Shown here: positions 1 to 7,439 of the stretch, one piece after another
How the letters are laid out: every line of letters begins with the position of its first letter
How positions within the stretch are numbered: position 1 is the stretch's first letter
Source of the DNA: an uncultured Duganella sp.
Lineage (GTDB): Bacteria; Pseudomonadota; Gammaproteobacteria; Burkholderiales; Burkholderiaceae
Assembly: GCA_946482635.1 (NCBI GenBank)
Contig: CAMLSG010000111.1
Coordinates: 1-16,915 of the forward strand
Direction: 5' to 3'
DNA length: 16,915 bases
Notes under the pieces: model-generated
Databases searched by the model: none
What the model saw: only the letters and a program-made list of their open reading frames with translations
What the model was told of the DNA's origin: nothing
Position numbers and translations under genes: made by a program

Positions 1-34
1 CAATGCAATTGAACCGGCTGTGGCGAAAGGCGGA

Positions 35-2317
35 CTAGCCGGCTTCCCTGGCGCCCACTTGCCACCAGGCGGGCAGCAGGGCCTGGACTTCCGGGCGGCC
101 AAAGCGGTCGTCGATCAGGTGGACGGTGCCGCGGTCGCTGGTGGTGCGGATCACGCGGCCGGCGGCTTGCACGACTTTCTGCAGGCCGGGGTAGAGGTAG
201 GTGTAGTCGTAGCCTGCGCCGAAGGCCGCTTCCATGCGGGCCTTGATTTGCTCGTTCACCGGGTTAATCTGCGGCAGGCCTAGCGTGGCGATGAAGGCGC
301 CGATCAGGCGGTCTCCCGGCAGGTCGATGCCTTCGCCAAAAGATCCTCCCAGTACTGCAAACCCAATGCCTTCGCCGCCGGCACGGAAGCGTGCGAGGAA
401 AGCGTCGCGCGCGCTTTCATCCATGCGGCGCTCCTGGCGCCAGAGCGGCACGTCCGGATGGCGCGCGGCGAACAAATCGGCCACCTTTTCCATGTAATCG
501 AAGCTGCTGAAGAAGGCAAGGTAGTTGCCGGGCTGGCGTTGATACTGCTCGCCCATCAGCGCGGCGATGGGCGCCAGCGAGCGGTCGCGGTGCTGGTAGC
601 GGGTGGAGATGTGGCTAGCGATGTGCACCTGGAGCTGCTGCGCGTCGAAAGGCGAGGCAACATCGACCCATGCCGTTTCGGGCGGCATGCCAAGCGTGTC
701 GGCGTAGTAGTTCCAGGGGCTGAGCGTAGCGGAGAAAAGGGCCACCGCATGTGCGGCTTCAAAGCGCTGCTTGAGAAAGGGCGCCGGAAGGATGTTGCGG
801 ATGCAAAGCACCGAGTTCATGCGGCCTGCGGCGGCGCCACGGCCACCGTCCGATTTCTCGATGTCGAACAGCGAGTGCTCGCCGAAGCTTTCCGCCAGGC
901 GTCCGAACAGCAGGGCATTGAAATAGAAATCCAGCACGTCGGCATCGAACCATGCGGGATGTTCGGCCATGTAGTCGCCGATCTCGGTGCAGGCTGTTTG
1001 CAGCGCGCCCATGAACTTTTCGGGCAGTTCGGCGTGGCTGGCGTATTCCGCTTCCTGCGCCTTCTCCAGCGCACTCCATTGGCGATGCACGCGGTCGAGC
1101 GGTTTGCGCAGCGCTTCCGGCGCAGTCTTGCGCAGCACGCGCAGGCGCACGTGGTCCATTTCGGCGGAATACATCTTGCGGGCCCGCGAGACCATATTAT
1201 GTGCTTCGTCGGCCAGCACGCCGACCTTCCAGCCGTTCATCTGCGTCAGGCTGTACAGCATGGCGCTGATGTCGAAGTAGTAGTTGTAGTCGCCCACCAC
1301 CACGTCGGCCCAGCGCACCAATTCCGATTGCAGGTAGTAGGGGCAGACCTGGTGCGCCAGCGCGACTTCGCGCACCGAGGCGCGGTCCAGCATGGGCTGC
1401 TGCAAGGCGGCGGCGCGTGCGGCCGGCAGGCGGTCGTAGAAGCCTTGCGCCAGCGGGCAGGATTCGCCGTGGCAGGCTTTGTCCGGGTTCTCACAGGCGG
1501 TGGTCTTGGCCGCCAGCTCCAGCGCGCGCAGCGGCAGCAAAGGCGCGCTGCGCTTGATGGTCTCGACCGCGCCGAGTGCCATGCTGCGGCCGCTGGTTTT
1601 CGCGGCGAGGAAGAATACTTTGTCCAGGCCATGTTCGGCGCTGGCTTTCAGCATCGGGAAGATGCTGCCGATGCTCTTGCCGATCCCGGTCGGCGCCTGC
1701 GCCAGCAGCGAGCAGCCGCGCGCGCTGGCCTTGTACATGGCTTCCGCAAGCTGGCGCTGGCCGGGGCGGAAGTCGGCATGCGGGAAGCGCAAGGCGCGCA
1801 GTTGCTCGTCGCGCGCGGTGCGGTGCGCCAGTTCCTGCTCGGCCCAGGCCACGAAGCGGCCGCATTGCTCTTCGAAGAAAAGGCGCAGGGAAGCGGCATC
1901 GGCTTCCTCGGTGAACACCGTTTCCTTTTGCGTGCCGATGTCGAAGTAGACCAGGGCCAGGCGCAGGGCAGTCAGTTTGCGTGCGGTGCACAGCAAATGG
2001 CCGTAGACCTTGAGCTGGGCCCAGTGCAGGATGCGGTGGTTGGCGGGCTGGCGCGACAGGTCGCCGCGGTAGGTCTTGATTTCTTCGAGCTGGTTCTGGC
2101 GCGGGTCGTAGCCGTCGGCGCGTCCGCGCACATGCAGCGGGCCGAAATCGCCGGACAGGCTGACCTCGCGCTCATATTTTTCGCCACGGCGGCTGGTGAC
2201 GATGGCGTGGCCTTCAATGCCTTCCTGCGCGGTGGGCGTGGGCGTGAAGCGCAGGTCCAGGTCGCCTTGCTTGGCGGTGAACTCGCACAGGGCACGGACG
2301 GCGATGGTGTACGTCAT
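35..2317 (-). CDS. XPD/DinG-family Fe-S DNA helicase with N-terminal Cas4-like nuclease domain
   Basis: A 760-residue ATP-dependent DNA helicase of superfamily 2 (DEAD_2/Rad3/XPD/DinG). Visible motifs are Walker A APTGIGKS (208-215), four cysteines C275, C282, C287 and C325 placed as in the XPD 4Fe-4S domain, a DEAH box (370-373), SATLSP motif III (529-534) and QAAGRVIR motif VI (717-724). Residues 60-110 add a PD-(D/E)XK-like signature: D68 in GRADGYD, E79-I-K81, and Q101-LKV-Y105, the pattern of Cas4/Dna2/RecB-type nucleases. The ATG at 2317 is chosen because it overlaps the TGA of the upstream FAN1-like gene (ATGA, 4 bp); the reading frame stays open further upstream, but only in a shadow of that gene. 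By family it unwinds DNA 5'-3'; a role with FAN1 in lesion or crosslink repair is inferred. Helicase identity is firm, the nuclease domain likely. Confidence 0.9.
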   Translation of the reverse strand: MTYTIAVRALCEFTAKQGDLDLRFTPTPTAQEGIEGHAIVTSRRGEKYEREVSLSGDFGPLHVRGRADGYDPRQNQLEEIKTYRGDLSRQPANHRILHWAQLKVYGHLLCTARKLTALRLALVYFDIGTQKETVFTEEADAASLRLFFEEQCGRFVAWAEQELAHRTARDEQLRALRFPHADFRPGQRQLAEAMYKASARGCSLLAQAPTGIGKSIGSIFPMLKASAEHGLDKVFFLAAKTSGRSMALGAVETIKRSAPLLPLRALELAAKTTACENPDKACHGESCPLAQGFYDRLPAARAAALQQPMLDRASVREVALAHQVCPYYLQSELVRWADVVVGDYNYYFDISAMLYSLTQMNGWKVGVLADEAHNMVSRARKMYSAEMDHVRLRVLRKTAPEALRKPLDRVHRQWSALEKAQEAEYASHAELPEKFMGALQTACTEIGDYMAEHPAWFDADVLDFYFNALLFGRLAESFGEHSLFDIEKSDGGRGAAAGRMNSVLCIRNILPAPFLKQRFEAAHAVALFSATLSPWNYYADTLGMPPETAWVDVASPFDAQQLQVHIASHISTRYQHRDRSLAPIAALMGEQYQRQPGNYLAFFSSFDYMEKVADLFAARHPDVPLWRQERRMDESARDAFLARFRAGGEGIGFAVLGGSFGEGIDLPGDRLIGAFIATLGLPQINPVNEQIKARMEAAFGAGYDYTYLYPGLQKVVQAAGRVIRTTSDRGTVHLIDDRFGRPEVQALLPAWWQVGAREAG

Positions 2318-3954
2318 TCCTGCCACGCCAGGTAACACACGGACACCGGCATGCCATGCTCGGCGCAATAGTCGATCCAGCGCAACTGGTTGTCCTGCAG
2401 GCGGTCGCCCGGGCCTTTGACTTCGACCATCTGGTAGCGCTGTTCGGCGGGCCAGAAGCGGATCAGGTCCGGGAAGCCGCTGCGGTTGGCCTTGATGTCG
2501 AGCAGGATGCGCTCGAACCACAGCTTCAGATGGGCAGCCGGGATGCAGTCCAGCGCGAGACCGAGCAGTTCTTCATCAATCGCGTCCCAGTAGACGAAGG
2601 GCGACTGCAGGCCGGACTTGGCGGCGAAGGTGGCGCGGATGGCGTCGCGGTAGCTGCCGTCTTGGAGCCGCGCGAAGCAGGCTTCGAACAGGGCGGAGCG
2701 ACGGCGCTGGAAGTCGGCGCTGTGCAAATCCGCCGGGCCGTGGTGGAAGGGATGGAAGAAGGCGCCGGGAATGGCAGCAAACACCGCGTCCCAGCACAGC
2801 AGGCCAAACAAGGAATTGGCCAGCGCGTTCTCCACGTAGAAGCAGGGCGCCTCCTCCTGCCACAGATGGTCGCGCACTACGCCTTCCACCCACCACTCCT
2901 CGGTCGGCATCGGCAGCACCAGGTCGATGCGTTCGACCGGCGTTGGCTTATGGGCGGGCTCGCGCATGTGGCCAAGCTTGCGGCGCAGGCGCGGCGCCAT
3001 GCGCAGCAACTGTTGGCGTTCGGCTTCGCTCTCTGGCGCGGCCTGCGCGCGTTGCAGCCATTCGTAGGCCAGGCCGATCCGCTCGTCTTTTTCCAGCACG
3101 CGGATGGCGCGGGCGCGGGCGCCGGGGTAGGCGCATTGCTCGTACAGTTCGAAGGCGCCGGCCCAGTTGCCCAGCTTCTCAAGCTGCTGGCCGAACTGGA
3201 ACAGCATTTTCTGGCGGCGGCTGTACAGCCATTCGTTGTCGTCGCCCAGGGCTGGCAGTTCTCGTGCCAGGTGCAGCGGGTCTTCGCCGCCTGCGAATCG
3301 TTCCCGGCAGGCGTGCAGCGCCAGGTAATCGTCGATGTCGCGGCGCGAGCGGAAGCCGCGAGCGGCCGGAGAAAACTCGACTTTTTCGTAGCGGTAGATG
3401 CCCAGGTTGGACAGCACGAATTCCGACCAGTCCTGGTGGAAGTTACCGAAGAAGATCAGGCGCAGGCGGTCGCACAGGGGCTTGGAGAGGATGTGGTAGA
3501 CCTGGTCGCCGGCATCGGCATACCAGGACGTGAAGCGGTGGCTGCCTTCGTGGCGTTCGCGCAGGGCCTCCAGCTGGTCGGCCTTGCGCGCGCTACGTTC
3601 GGCGCCGGTCAGGGCAAACACACGGGTGATTTCGGGCTTTTGGAGAAGCTCGAACAGCTCGTCCAGCGTCAGCTCGGGGTCTTGCACCACCCAGCCTTGC
3701 TCGACCAGCGGGCCGGCGGCGGCGATGGTGCAGCCGATCTCGGGGTAGCTCAACTTGGAGGCGCGGAACAGCTCTCCCTTGCGCATGACCATGCGCACAA
3801 ACAGGGCGCGGGATGGCTGGGGCAGGGCGGGGAAGCTGGCGAGGAACCTGGCTTCCTCCTCCGTCAGCAGGTCGCTATAGCGCTCGCCAATCCAATGCAG
3901 GACCTGGTGGAAGTTCTCCAGGTAATAGAACGGATTTTCAAGGACTTGGTTCAT
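2314..3954 (-). CDS. FAN1-like VRR-NUC structure-specific nuclease
   Basis: A 546-residue protein with the architecture of bacterial FAN1. The N-terminus contains NPFYYLENF, the middle (about 240-330) is helical and TPR-like, and the C-terminus (about 460-546) is a VRR-NUC domain. Catalytic PD-(D/E)XK residues are D496 in GFPDL and E511-V-K513 in VEVKGPGDRLQ, followed by Q523. A conserved glutamate (E375, in VENALANSLFGLLCWD) matches the family. FAN1 enzymes cut 5' flaps and act in interstrand crosslink repair; the bacterial form lacks the ubiquitin-binding zinc finger of human FAN1, as here. The ATG at 3954 has no clear Shine-Dalgarno sequence, but the protein start fits the family's NPFYYL-type N-terminus. 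It is the first gene of an operon with the helicase and lies 22 bp downstream of a LexA box. Confidence 0.9.
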   Translation of the reverse strand: MNQVLENPFYYLENFHQVLHWIGERYSDLLTEEEARFLASFPALPQPSRALFVRMVMRKGELFRASKLSYPEIGCTIAAAGPLVEQGWVVQDPELTLDELFELLQKPEITRVFALTGAERSARKADQLEALRERHEGSHRFTSWYADAGDQVYHILSKPLCDRLRLIFFGNFHQDWSEFVLSNLGIYRYEKVEFSPAARGFRSRRDIDDYLALHACRERFAGGEDPLHLARELPALGDDNEWLYSRRQKMLFQFGQQLEKLGNWAGAFELYEQCAYPGARARAIRVLEKDERIGLAYEWLQRAQAAPESEAERQQLLRMAPRLRRKLGHMREPAHKPTPVERIDLVLPMPTEEWWVEGVVRDHLWQEEAPCFYVENALANSLFGLLCWDAVFAAIPGAFFHPFHHGPADLHSADFQRRRSALFEACFARLQDGSYRDAIRATFAAKSGLQSPFVYWDAIDEELLGLALDCIPAAHLKLWFERILLDIKANRSGFPDLIRFWPAEQRYQMVEVKGPGDRLQDNQLRWIDYCAEHGMPVSVCYLAWQE

Positions 3955-3975
3955 GCAGGCGAAGCGGCGAGAAAA

Positions 3976-3991
3976 CTGTATTTATATACAG
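3976..3991 (-). promoter_or_regulatory. LexA (SOS) box
   Basis: On the minus strand the sequence reads CTGTATATAAATACAG, a perfect CTGT-N8-ACAG operator with an AT-rich centre as in the E. coli/betaproteobacterial LexA consensus. It lies 22 bp upstream of the FAN1-like ATG and overlaps the predicted -10 element and start site, the usual position for LexA repression. The site is read directly from sequence; LexA binding is inferred. Confidence 0.87.
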
Positions 3992-4019
3992 TATAACGCG
4001 CCGCAGCCTGTATTGTCAG
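3990..4019 (-). promoter_or_regulatory. sigma-70 promoter of the FAN1-helicase operon
   Basis: The -35 hexamer is CTGACA (4014-4019) and the -10 hexamer is TATACT (3990-3995), with an 18-bp spacer; each matches consensus at five of six positions. The -35 overlaps the stop codon of the upstream phasin gene (4016-4018), and the LexA box covers the -10 edge and the start region. The predicted 5' leader is about 29 nt. Confidence 0.7.
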
Positions 4020-4549
4020 CCCTTCTTGCTGGCCGCGTTGGCTTTCTCGACCTGCTGCTCGAAGGCGGTGACGGCGTCACGGGTGGCCTGCGTCACCTGT
4101 TCATAGCCTTTGAAGGCGTTTTCAATGGCGTTTTTGACAATCTCCACTGCGTTGTCCGAGCCGGGACGCACGTTCTTGGTCACGTCGTAAATCAGGGCGC
4201 TCAGGTTGGATTTGGCTTCGGCCAGGTGGGCGTCGGCAGCCTTGTGGAAGTCGTTCGACATTTCGGTCAGCAGGGCGCCCAGTTGCTGGTTGTAGGCGTT
4301 GGTGGCGGCCATGCCGGGCTGCAGGCGGGCGTTGATCACGTCCATGGCTTCCTGCGGCGTGGCGGAAGCATTGACCTTGCGGCCAGCCTCGATCTGGTCG
4401 TCGAGCGCCTTTTTGGCCGTCGCGATGTTCAGGGCCACTGCTTGCTCCACCCCTTGCATGGCGCGGTTGGTCAGGGTGTTGAAGGTCTCCAGCTGGAACT
4501 CAAACAGCGTCTTGGTCGCGTTGGCAAACTGCTCGGGATTCTGAAACAT
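4016..4549 (-). CDS. phaP: Phasin family protein (PHA granule-associated)
   Basis: A 177-residue, almost wholly helical, alanine-rich protein starting MFQNPEQFANATKTLFEFQ, a typical Phasin_2 N-terminus, and ending in a lysine-rich tail (ASKKG). Phasins coat intracellular polyhydroxyalkanoate granules and control their size and number. The ATG at 4549 is chosen over the longer frame because AAGGAG lies 6 nt upstream and family members begin at this residue. It stands alone: no PHA synthase or depolymerase gene is adjacent. No terminator hairpin follows the stop; the next gene's promoter starts inside its stop codon, so some read-through into the FAN1 operon is possible. Identification is by overall pattern, since phasins have no catalytic motif. 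Confidence 0.88.
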   Translation of the reverse strand: MFQNPEQFANATKTLFEFQLETFNTLTNRAMQGVEQAVALNIATAKKALDDQIEAGRKVNASATPQEAMDVINARLQPGMAATNAYNQQLGALLTEMSNDFHKAADAHLAEAKSNLSALIYDVTKNVRPGSDNAVEIVKNAIENAFKGYEQVTQATRDAVTAFEQQVEKANAASKKG

Positions 4550-4597
4550 ACGGTCTCCTTGTCGAGGTGGGATGGCGTTGCTTCTTGCTTTGGCTTC

Positions 4598-4626
4598 ATT
4601 ATTTATTACGCACCAAGTTTTCGCAA
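4598..4626 (-). promoter_or_regulatory. Candidate phasin promoter
   Basis: On the minus strand TTGCGA (4621-4626) is separated by 17 bp from AATAAT (4598-4603), giving a leader of about 40 nt before the phasin ATG. The promoter lies inside the 3' end of the upstream small exported-protein gene. The match is fair (4/6 and 5/6), so this is a candidate only. Confidence 0.45.
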
Positions 4627-4799
4627 TGGGCATCTTTAAACGGGCCGGCCATTTGTACCCAGCCCTTGCCGAGCGGGGTTTGCGAGCAGGCGCGCTGGCC
4701 GTCGATGCGGCTCTGGTACAAGTACCACCAGGCCGGGCGGGCGGTGGCGCTGCCGGCCGCGGTGGCGGCCAATAGCAGGATGGCGATCAGTCGTTTCAT
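4599..4799 (-). CDS. Small exported protein, unknown function
   Basis: A 66-residue protein of unknown function. MKR is followed by a hydrophobic run (4-16) and a likely signal peptidase I site after SATA (residue 20), leaving a mature peptide of about 46 residues rich in aromatics (AWWYLYQ) with two cysteines, C38 and C59, that could form one disulfide. The ATG overlaps the TGA of the sensor kinase gene (ATGA, 4 bp), so translation is probably coupled and the two proteins may be made in a fixed ratio. No domain was recognised. A periplasmic accessory of the kinase pathway is only a guess from position. The signal peptide and operon overlap make it a likely real gene. Confidence 0.7.
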   Translation of the reverse strand: MKRLIAILLLAATAAGSATARPAWWYLYQSRIDGQRACSQTPLGKGWVQMAGPFKDAHCENLVRNK

Positions 4800-6931
4800 A
4801 GCGGGGCGGTGGCCGGCAGGCGCATGGTAAAGGTGCTGCCGTGGCCGGGCGTGCTGGCCACGTCGATATGACCCGCCAGCACGCCGGTCACGATATTGTG
4901 GGTGATGTACAGGCCCAGGCCCGACTGGCCGGAACCAAGCCGGGTGGTATAGAAAGGATCGAACACGCGGTGCAGGTGGTCCGCCGGGATGCCGACGCCG
5001 TTGTCGGCCACCGACAGCAGCACGTCGCAGCCCTCGGCGCTGGCGGTGATGGTAACCGTCGGCTCGCCTTCCCCTGGCGCGGAAAAAGCATGGGTGATGC
5101 AGTTGTCGACCAGGTGTCCCACGGCCTGGCTAAGCGGAATCGGATAGCTGTCCAGCTGCAGGCCGGGCACCACGTCCAGCACCAGGTTGGGTCGCGGTTG
5201 CGGCAGCGTGGCCCACAGGGGCGCCAGCATTTCCTGCAACAGCTGGTCGAGGAAGAAGTGGCGGCGCTGGGTGTCGTTGGTGTCGACGGCGATCTGCTTG
5301 AAGCTGCCGACCAGCCTGGCGGCGCGCTGCAGGTTGCGCTGGATGATATCGCCCGCTTCGCGCGCTCGCTCCAAGTAGGCATCCAGTTCCGAGCGGCGGA
5401 TGCCGGAATCGACCTGGCTGCTCAGGGCCGCCGTATGGTCGGCCAGGGTGGAGGCGGTAATCAGGCTGTTGCCGATCGGCGTATTCAGTTCGTGCGCCAC
5501 GCCGGCCACCAGCGAACCGAGGGCGGCCAGTTTGTCGCGCCGCACCAGTTCGTCCTGCGTCATGCTGAGGTTCTCCAGTGCCGCTTGCAGTTCTTCACTG
5601 GTCAGCTCCGCATGCTGCTTGGCGCGCGTCAGTTCGGCGGTGCGGGCTTCGACCAGTTCTTCCAGGTGGCTGCGGTGGCGCGCCAGTTCGGCCTCGCGCC
5701 GGGCGCGCTCGATGGCGATGCTCGCCAGGTGGCTGGCCACGCCGATCAGGCGCTGTTCTTCGGTATCCGGATGGCGCACGGTGCGGTAGTACATGGCAAA
5801 GGACCCGAGCACCGTGTTCTCGTCCTGCATTATTGGCATGGACCAGCAGGCGCGCAGGCCGTAGTCGCGGATCAGGTCGAGGTAGGGCGCCCATAGCGGG
5901 TCGTGTTCGATGTCCGATACCACCACGGCTTCGCGGCGGTGCATGGCAGTGCCGCAGGAGCCCACGCCGGGGCCGATCGCCATCCCCTCGAGCAGGGCCG
6001 CATAGGAGGCGGGCAGGCTGGGGCAGCAGGCGCAGCGCATATGCACACCGTCTTCGTCGAGCAGCATGACGGAGCACAGCACGCCCGGCGATTGCGATTC
6101 CACCAGTTGCACCAGCTTGTGTAGTGTGTCTTCCAGCGGCACGCCGCGCGCCATCATTTCCAGCAGGCGCTCCTGGCCGACGCGCAGGTCGTCCGCACGC
6201 TGGGTGCCTGTGACGTCGACCAGGCGCATATGGAACAGGCGGCGGCCCGGCTTGGCGATCCGCACGCCGCGGGCATTGCATTCGACCATGCGCCCGCTGC
6301 TGTGGCGGAAACTGATGCGATGCACGCGCAGCTCGCCGGCCAGCACGCTTTGCATCATCGCGTTCATCTCCAGCGGGTCGCAAAAGGCCGAGAACGGGGC
6401 GGTCAGCAACTCCAGCGCGCTGCGCCCCAGCAGTTGTTCGGCGCGGTGGTTCAGGTCGACCGGACGGCCGCTGTCCATGTCGATCAGCACCACGGCGTCG
6501 GGCGAGGCGGCTGCCATCATGTGGTAGTTCACCTCGAGGTCGAAGCCGCCGATGCGCTGGCCCTGCAGCGCGAACAGCACATGGTCCACGACGCTGGTGG
6601 TGGCCAGCGGCAGGGTGAAATAGCCATCGGCGCCGGCGCGGGCGGCGCGTTCCTTTTCGTCGTTGGACGGGCGGTGCGACATGAGCAGCACCGGAATGCG
6701 GCGGTTGGCGTCGGCCTGGGTCAGTTGGCCAGTCAATTCCAGTGCGGCGCCGCCGGCCAGTGCGGTATCCAGCAGTACCAGTGCCACGCCGCCGGCGCAG
6801 GCCACCTCCAGCGCGTGTTGGCCGCTGGCGACCGATTCGACGCGGTAGTCGTGCCGGGCGAGCGCCAGCTCCAGCGCCGCCACATCGAGACTGGCGCCGG
6901 TAGCAACGAGGATGGTGTTGTTCGGTTCCAC
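4796..6931 (-). CDS. Histidine kinase: degenerate receiver-PAS-GAF-HisKA-HATPase
   Basis: A 711-residue soluble sensor kinase with no membrane segment. In order: a receiver-like domain (about 5-125), PAS (about 130-245), GAF (about 262-410), a coiled coil (405-465), HisKA with the phospho-accepting H480 in AHELNTPIGN, and HATPase_c with N610 (GHLVDN), D643-NGVG, FDPFYTT (657-663) and SGLGLYIT (670-677). The receiver keeps an acceptor-like aspartate (D55, VLLDTAL) but has ILVATGAS where the acidic pair should be and L107-P108 instead of Lys-Pro, so it is probably not phosphorylated normally. The start is GTG, the first start after an in-frame TAA 12 bp upstream; that TAA is the stop of the HxlR gene. 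The operon also includes the small exported protein. No dedicated response regulator is next to it, so its output partner is unknown. Confidence 0.9.
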   Translation of the reverse strand: MEPNNTILVATGASLDVAALELALARHDYRVESVASGQHALEVACAGGVALVLLDTALAGGAALELTGQLTQADANRRIPVLLMSHRPSNDEKERAARAGADGYFTLPLATTSVVDHVLFALQGQRIGGFDLEVNYHMMAAASPDAVVLIDMDSGRPVDLNHRAEQLLGRSALELLTAPFSAFCDPLEMNAMMQSVLAGELRVHRISFRHSSGRMVECNARGVRIAKPGRRLFHMRLVDVTGTQRADDLRVGQERLLEMMARGVPLEDTLHKLVQLVESQSPGVLCSVMLLDEDGVHMRCACCPSLPASYAALLEGMAIGPGVGSCGTAMHRREAVVVSDIEHDPLWAPYLDLIRDYGLRACWSMPIMQDENTVLGSFAMYYRTVRHPDTEEQRLIGVASHLASIAIERARREAELARHRSHLEELVEARTAELTRAKQHAELTSEELQAALENLSMTQDELVRRDKLAALGSLVAGVAHELNTPIGNSLITASTLADHTAALSSQVDSGIRRSELDAYLERAREAGDIIQRNLQRAARLVGSFKQIAVDTNDTQRRHFFLDQLLQEMLAPLWATLPQPRPNLVLDVVPGLQLDSYPIPLSQAVGHLVDNCITHAFSAPGEGEPTVTITASAEGCDVLLSVADNGVGIPADHLHRVFDPFYTTRLGSGQSGLGLYITHNIVTGVLAGHIDVASTPGHGSTFTMRLPATAPL

Positions 6932-6943
6932 GCTGCCAGTGTA

Positions 6944-7357
6944 TTACAAGCTGGCCTCGGCCTCGGCTTCGACCTGTGGAACCAGGATGCGCGGCAGGTT
7001 GTTCTCGATCCAGTCAACCAGGACTTCCAGCCGCTCGGCGACCTCGCGGCCCAGCGGCGTCAGGCTGTATTCGACATGCGGCGGGATGACGGGCAGGGCG
7101 GTGCGCAGCACGAAGCCGTCGCTCTCCAGCGCCACCAGGGTCTGCGCCAGCATTTTCTCGCTGACGCCGCCCACTTCCTTGCGCAACTGGCTGAAGCGGT
7201 GCATGCCGCCGAGGAGCACCACCAGCACCAGGACGCCCCAGCGGCTGGTGACGTGGCTCAATACCGTGCGCGATGGACATTCCGCAGCCAGCACATTGCC
7301 CGGCCTTGCCGAGCGGCGGGACAGGGAGGCCCGCAATGATTTTGAAGTTTTTTCCAT
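6944..7357 (-). CDS. ytfH: HxlR-family winged-helix regulator (YtfH type)
   Basis: A 137-residue regulator of the HxlR/DUF24 family. The diagnostic run starts at C27 (CPSRTVLSHVTSRWGVL), continues through HRFSQLRKEVGGVSEKMLAQTL and ends with PPHVEYSLTPLG, very close to E. coli YtfH as I recall it. C27 lies at the N-terminal edge of the winged helix, where DUF24 regulators such as YodB and QorR carry a redox- or quinone-sensing cysteine. It is divergent from qorB, as ytfH is from ytfG in E. coli, and a palindrome lies in the shared region; autoregulation and control of qorB are inferred. No good Shine-Dalgarno precedes the ATG at 7357. Downstream, a GTG-started histidine kinase begins 12 bp after the stop in the same frame. 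Confidence 0.9.
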   Translation of the reverse strand: MEKTSKSLRASLSRRSARPGNVLAAECPSRTVLSHVTSRWGVLVLVVLLGGMHRFSQLRKEVGGVSEKMLAQTLVALESDGFVLRTALPVIPPHVEYSLTPLGREVAERLEVLVDWIENNLPRILVPQVEAEAEASL

Positions 7358-7367
7358 ACTTACAAAA

Positions 7368-7379
7368 AAGTACGTACTT
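7368..7379. promoter_or_regulatory. Palindromic operator candidate between ytfH and qorB
   Basis: AAGTACGTACTT is a perfect 12-bp palindrome between the divergent start codons. The half-site TACTTAC occurs at 7357-7363 and again at 7375-7381, an 18-bp direct repeat. The palindrome lies next to or over the qorB -35 region and inside the ytfH leader, so a bound HxlR dimer could affect both genes. Assignment to the HxlR protein is inferred from position. Confidence 0.6.
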
Positions 7380-7406
7380 ACGAAAAGTTAGTGTTGATCC
7401 TATTAT
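7378..7406 (+). promoter_or_regulatory. Candidate qorB promoter
   Basis: TTACGA (7378-7383) and TATTAT (7401-7406) are spaced by 17 bp. The -35 is weak (3/6) and overlaps the palindrome, as would suit a regulated promoter. The -10 overlaps the oppositely directed ytfH -10. Confidence 0.45.
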
Positions 7407-7429
7407 AGCCCTGCACTGTTTTCAACCAA
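7402..7429 (-). promoter_or_regulatory. Candidate ytfH-kinase operon promoter
   Basis: On the minus strand TTGGTT (7424-7429) and a perfect TATAAT (7402-7407) are spaced by 16 bp. The leader of about 38 nt would contain the AAGTACGTACTT palindrome. It is face-to-face with the qorB promoter, so the two likely compete. Confidence 0.55.
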
Positions 7430-7439
7430 GGAGAAAAAC

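Noticed and set aside
35..3954. Phage-defence or CRISPR-linked CasDinG system
   Set aside because: A DinG-like helicase and nucleases could suggest defence, but the partner is FAN1-like, control is by a LexA box, and no cas, toxin or mobility genes adjoin; DNA repair is the simpler reading.
458..3996. Long plus-strand open frames of 625 (458-2335) and 546 codons (2356-3996)
   Set aside because: They lie opposite the helicase and FAN1-like genes, have no recognisable domain, and mirror the codon bias of the real genes.
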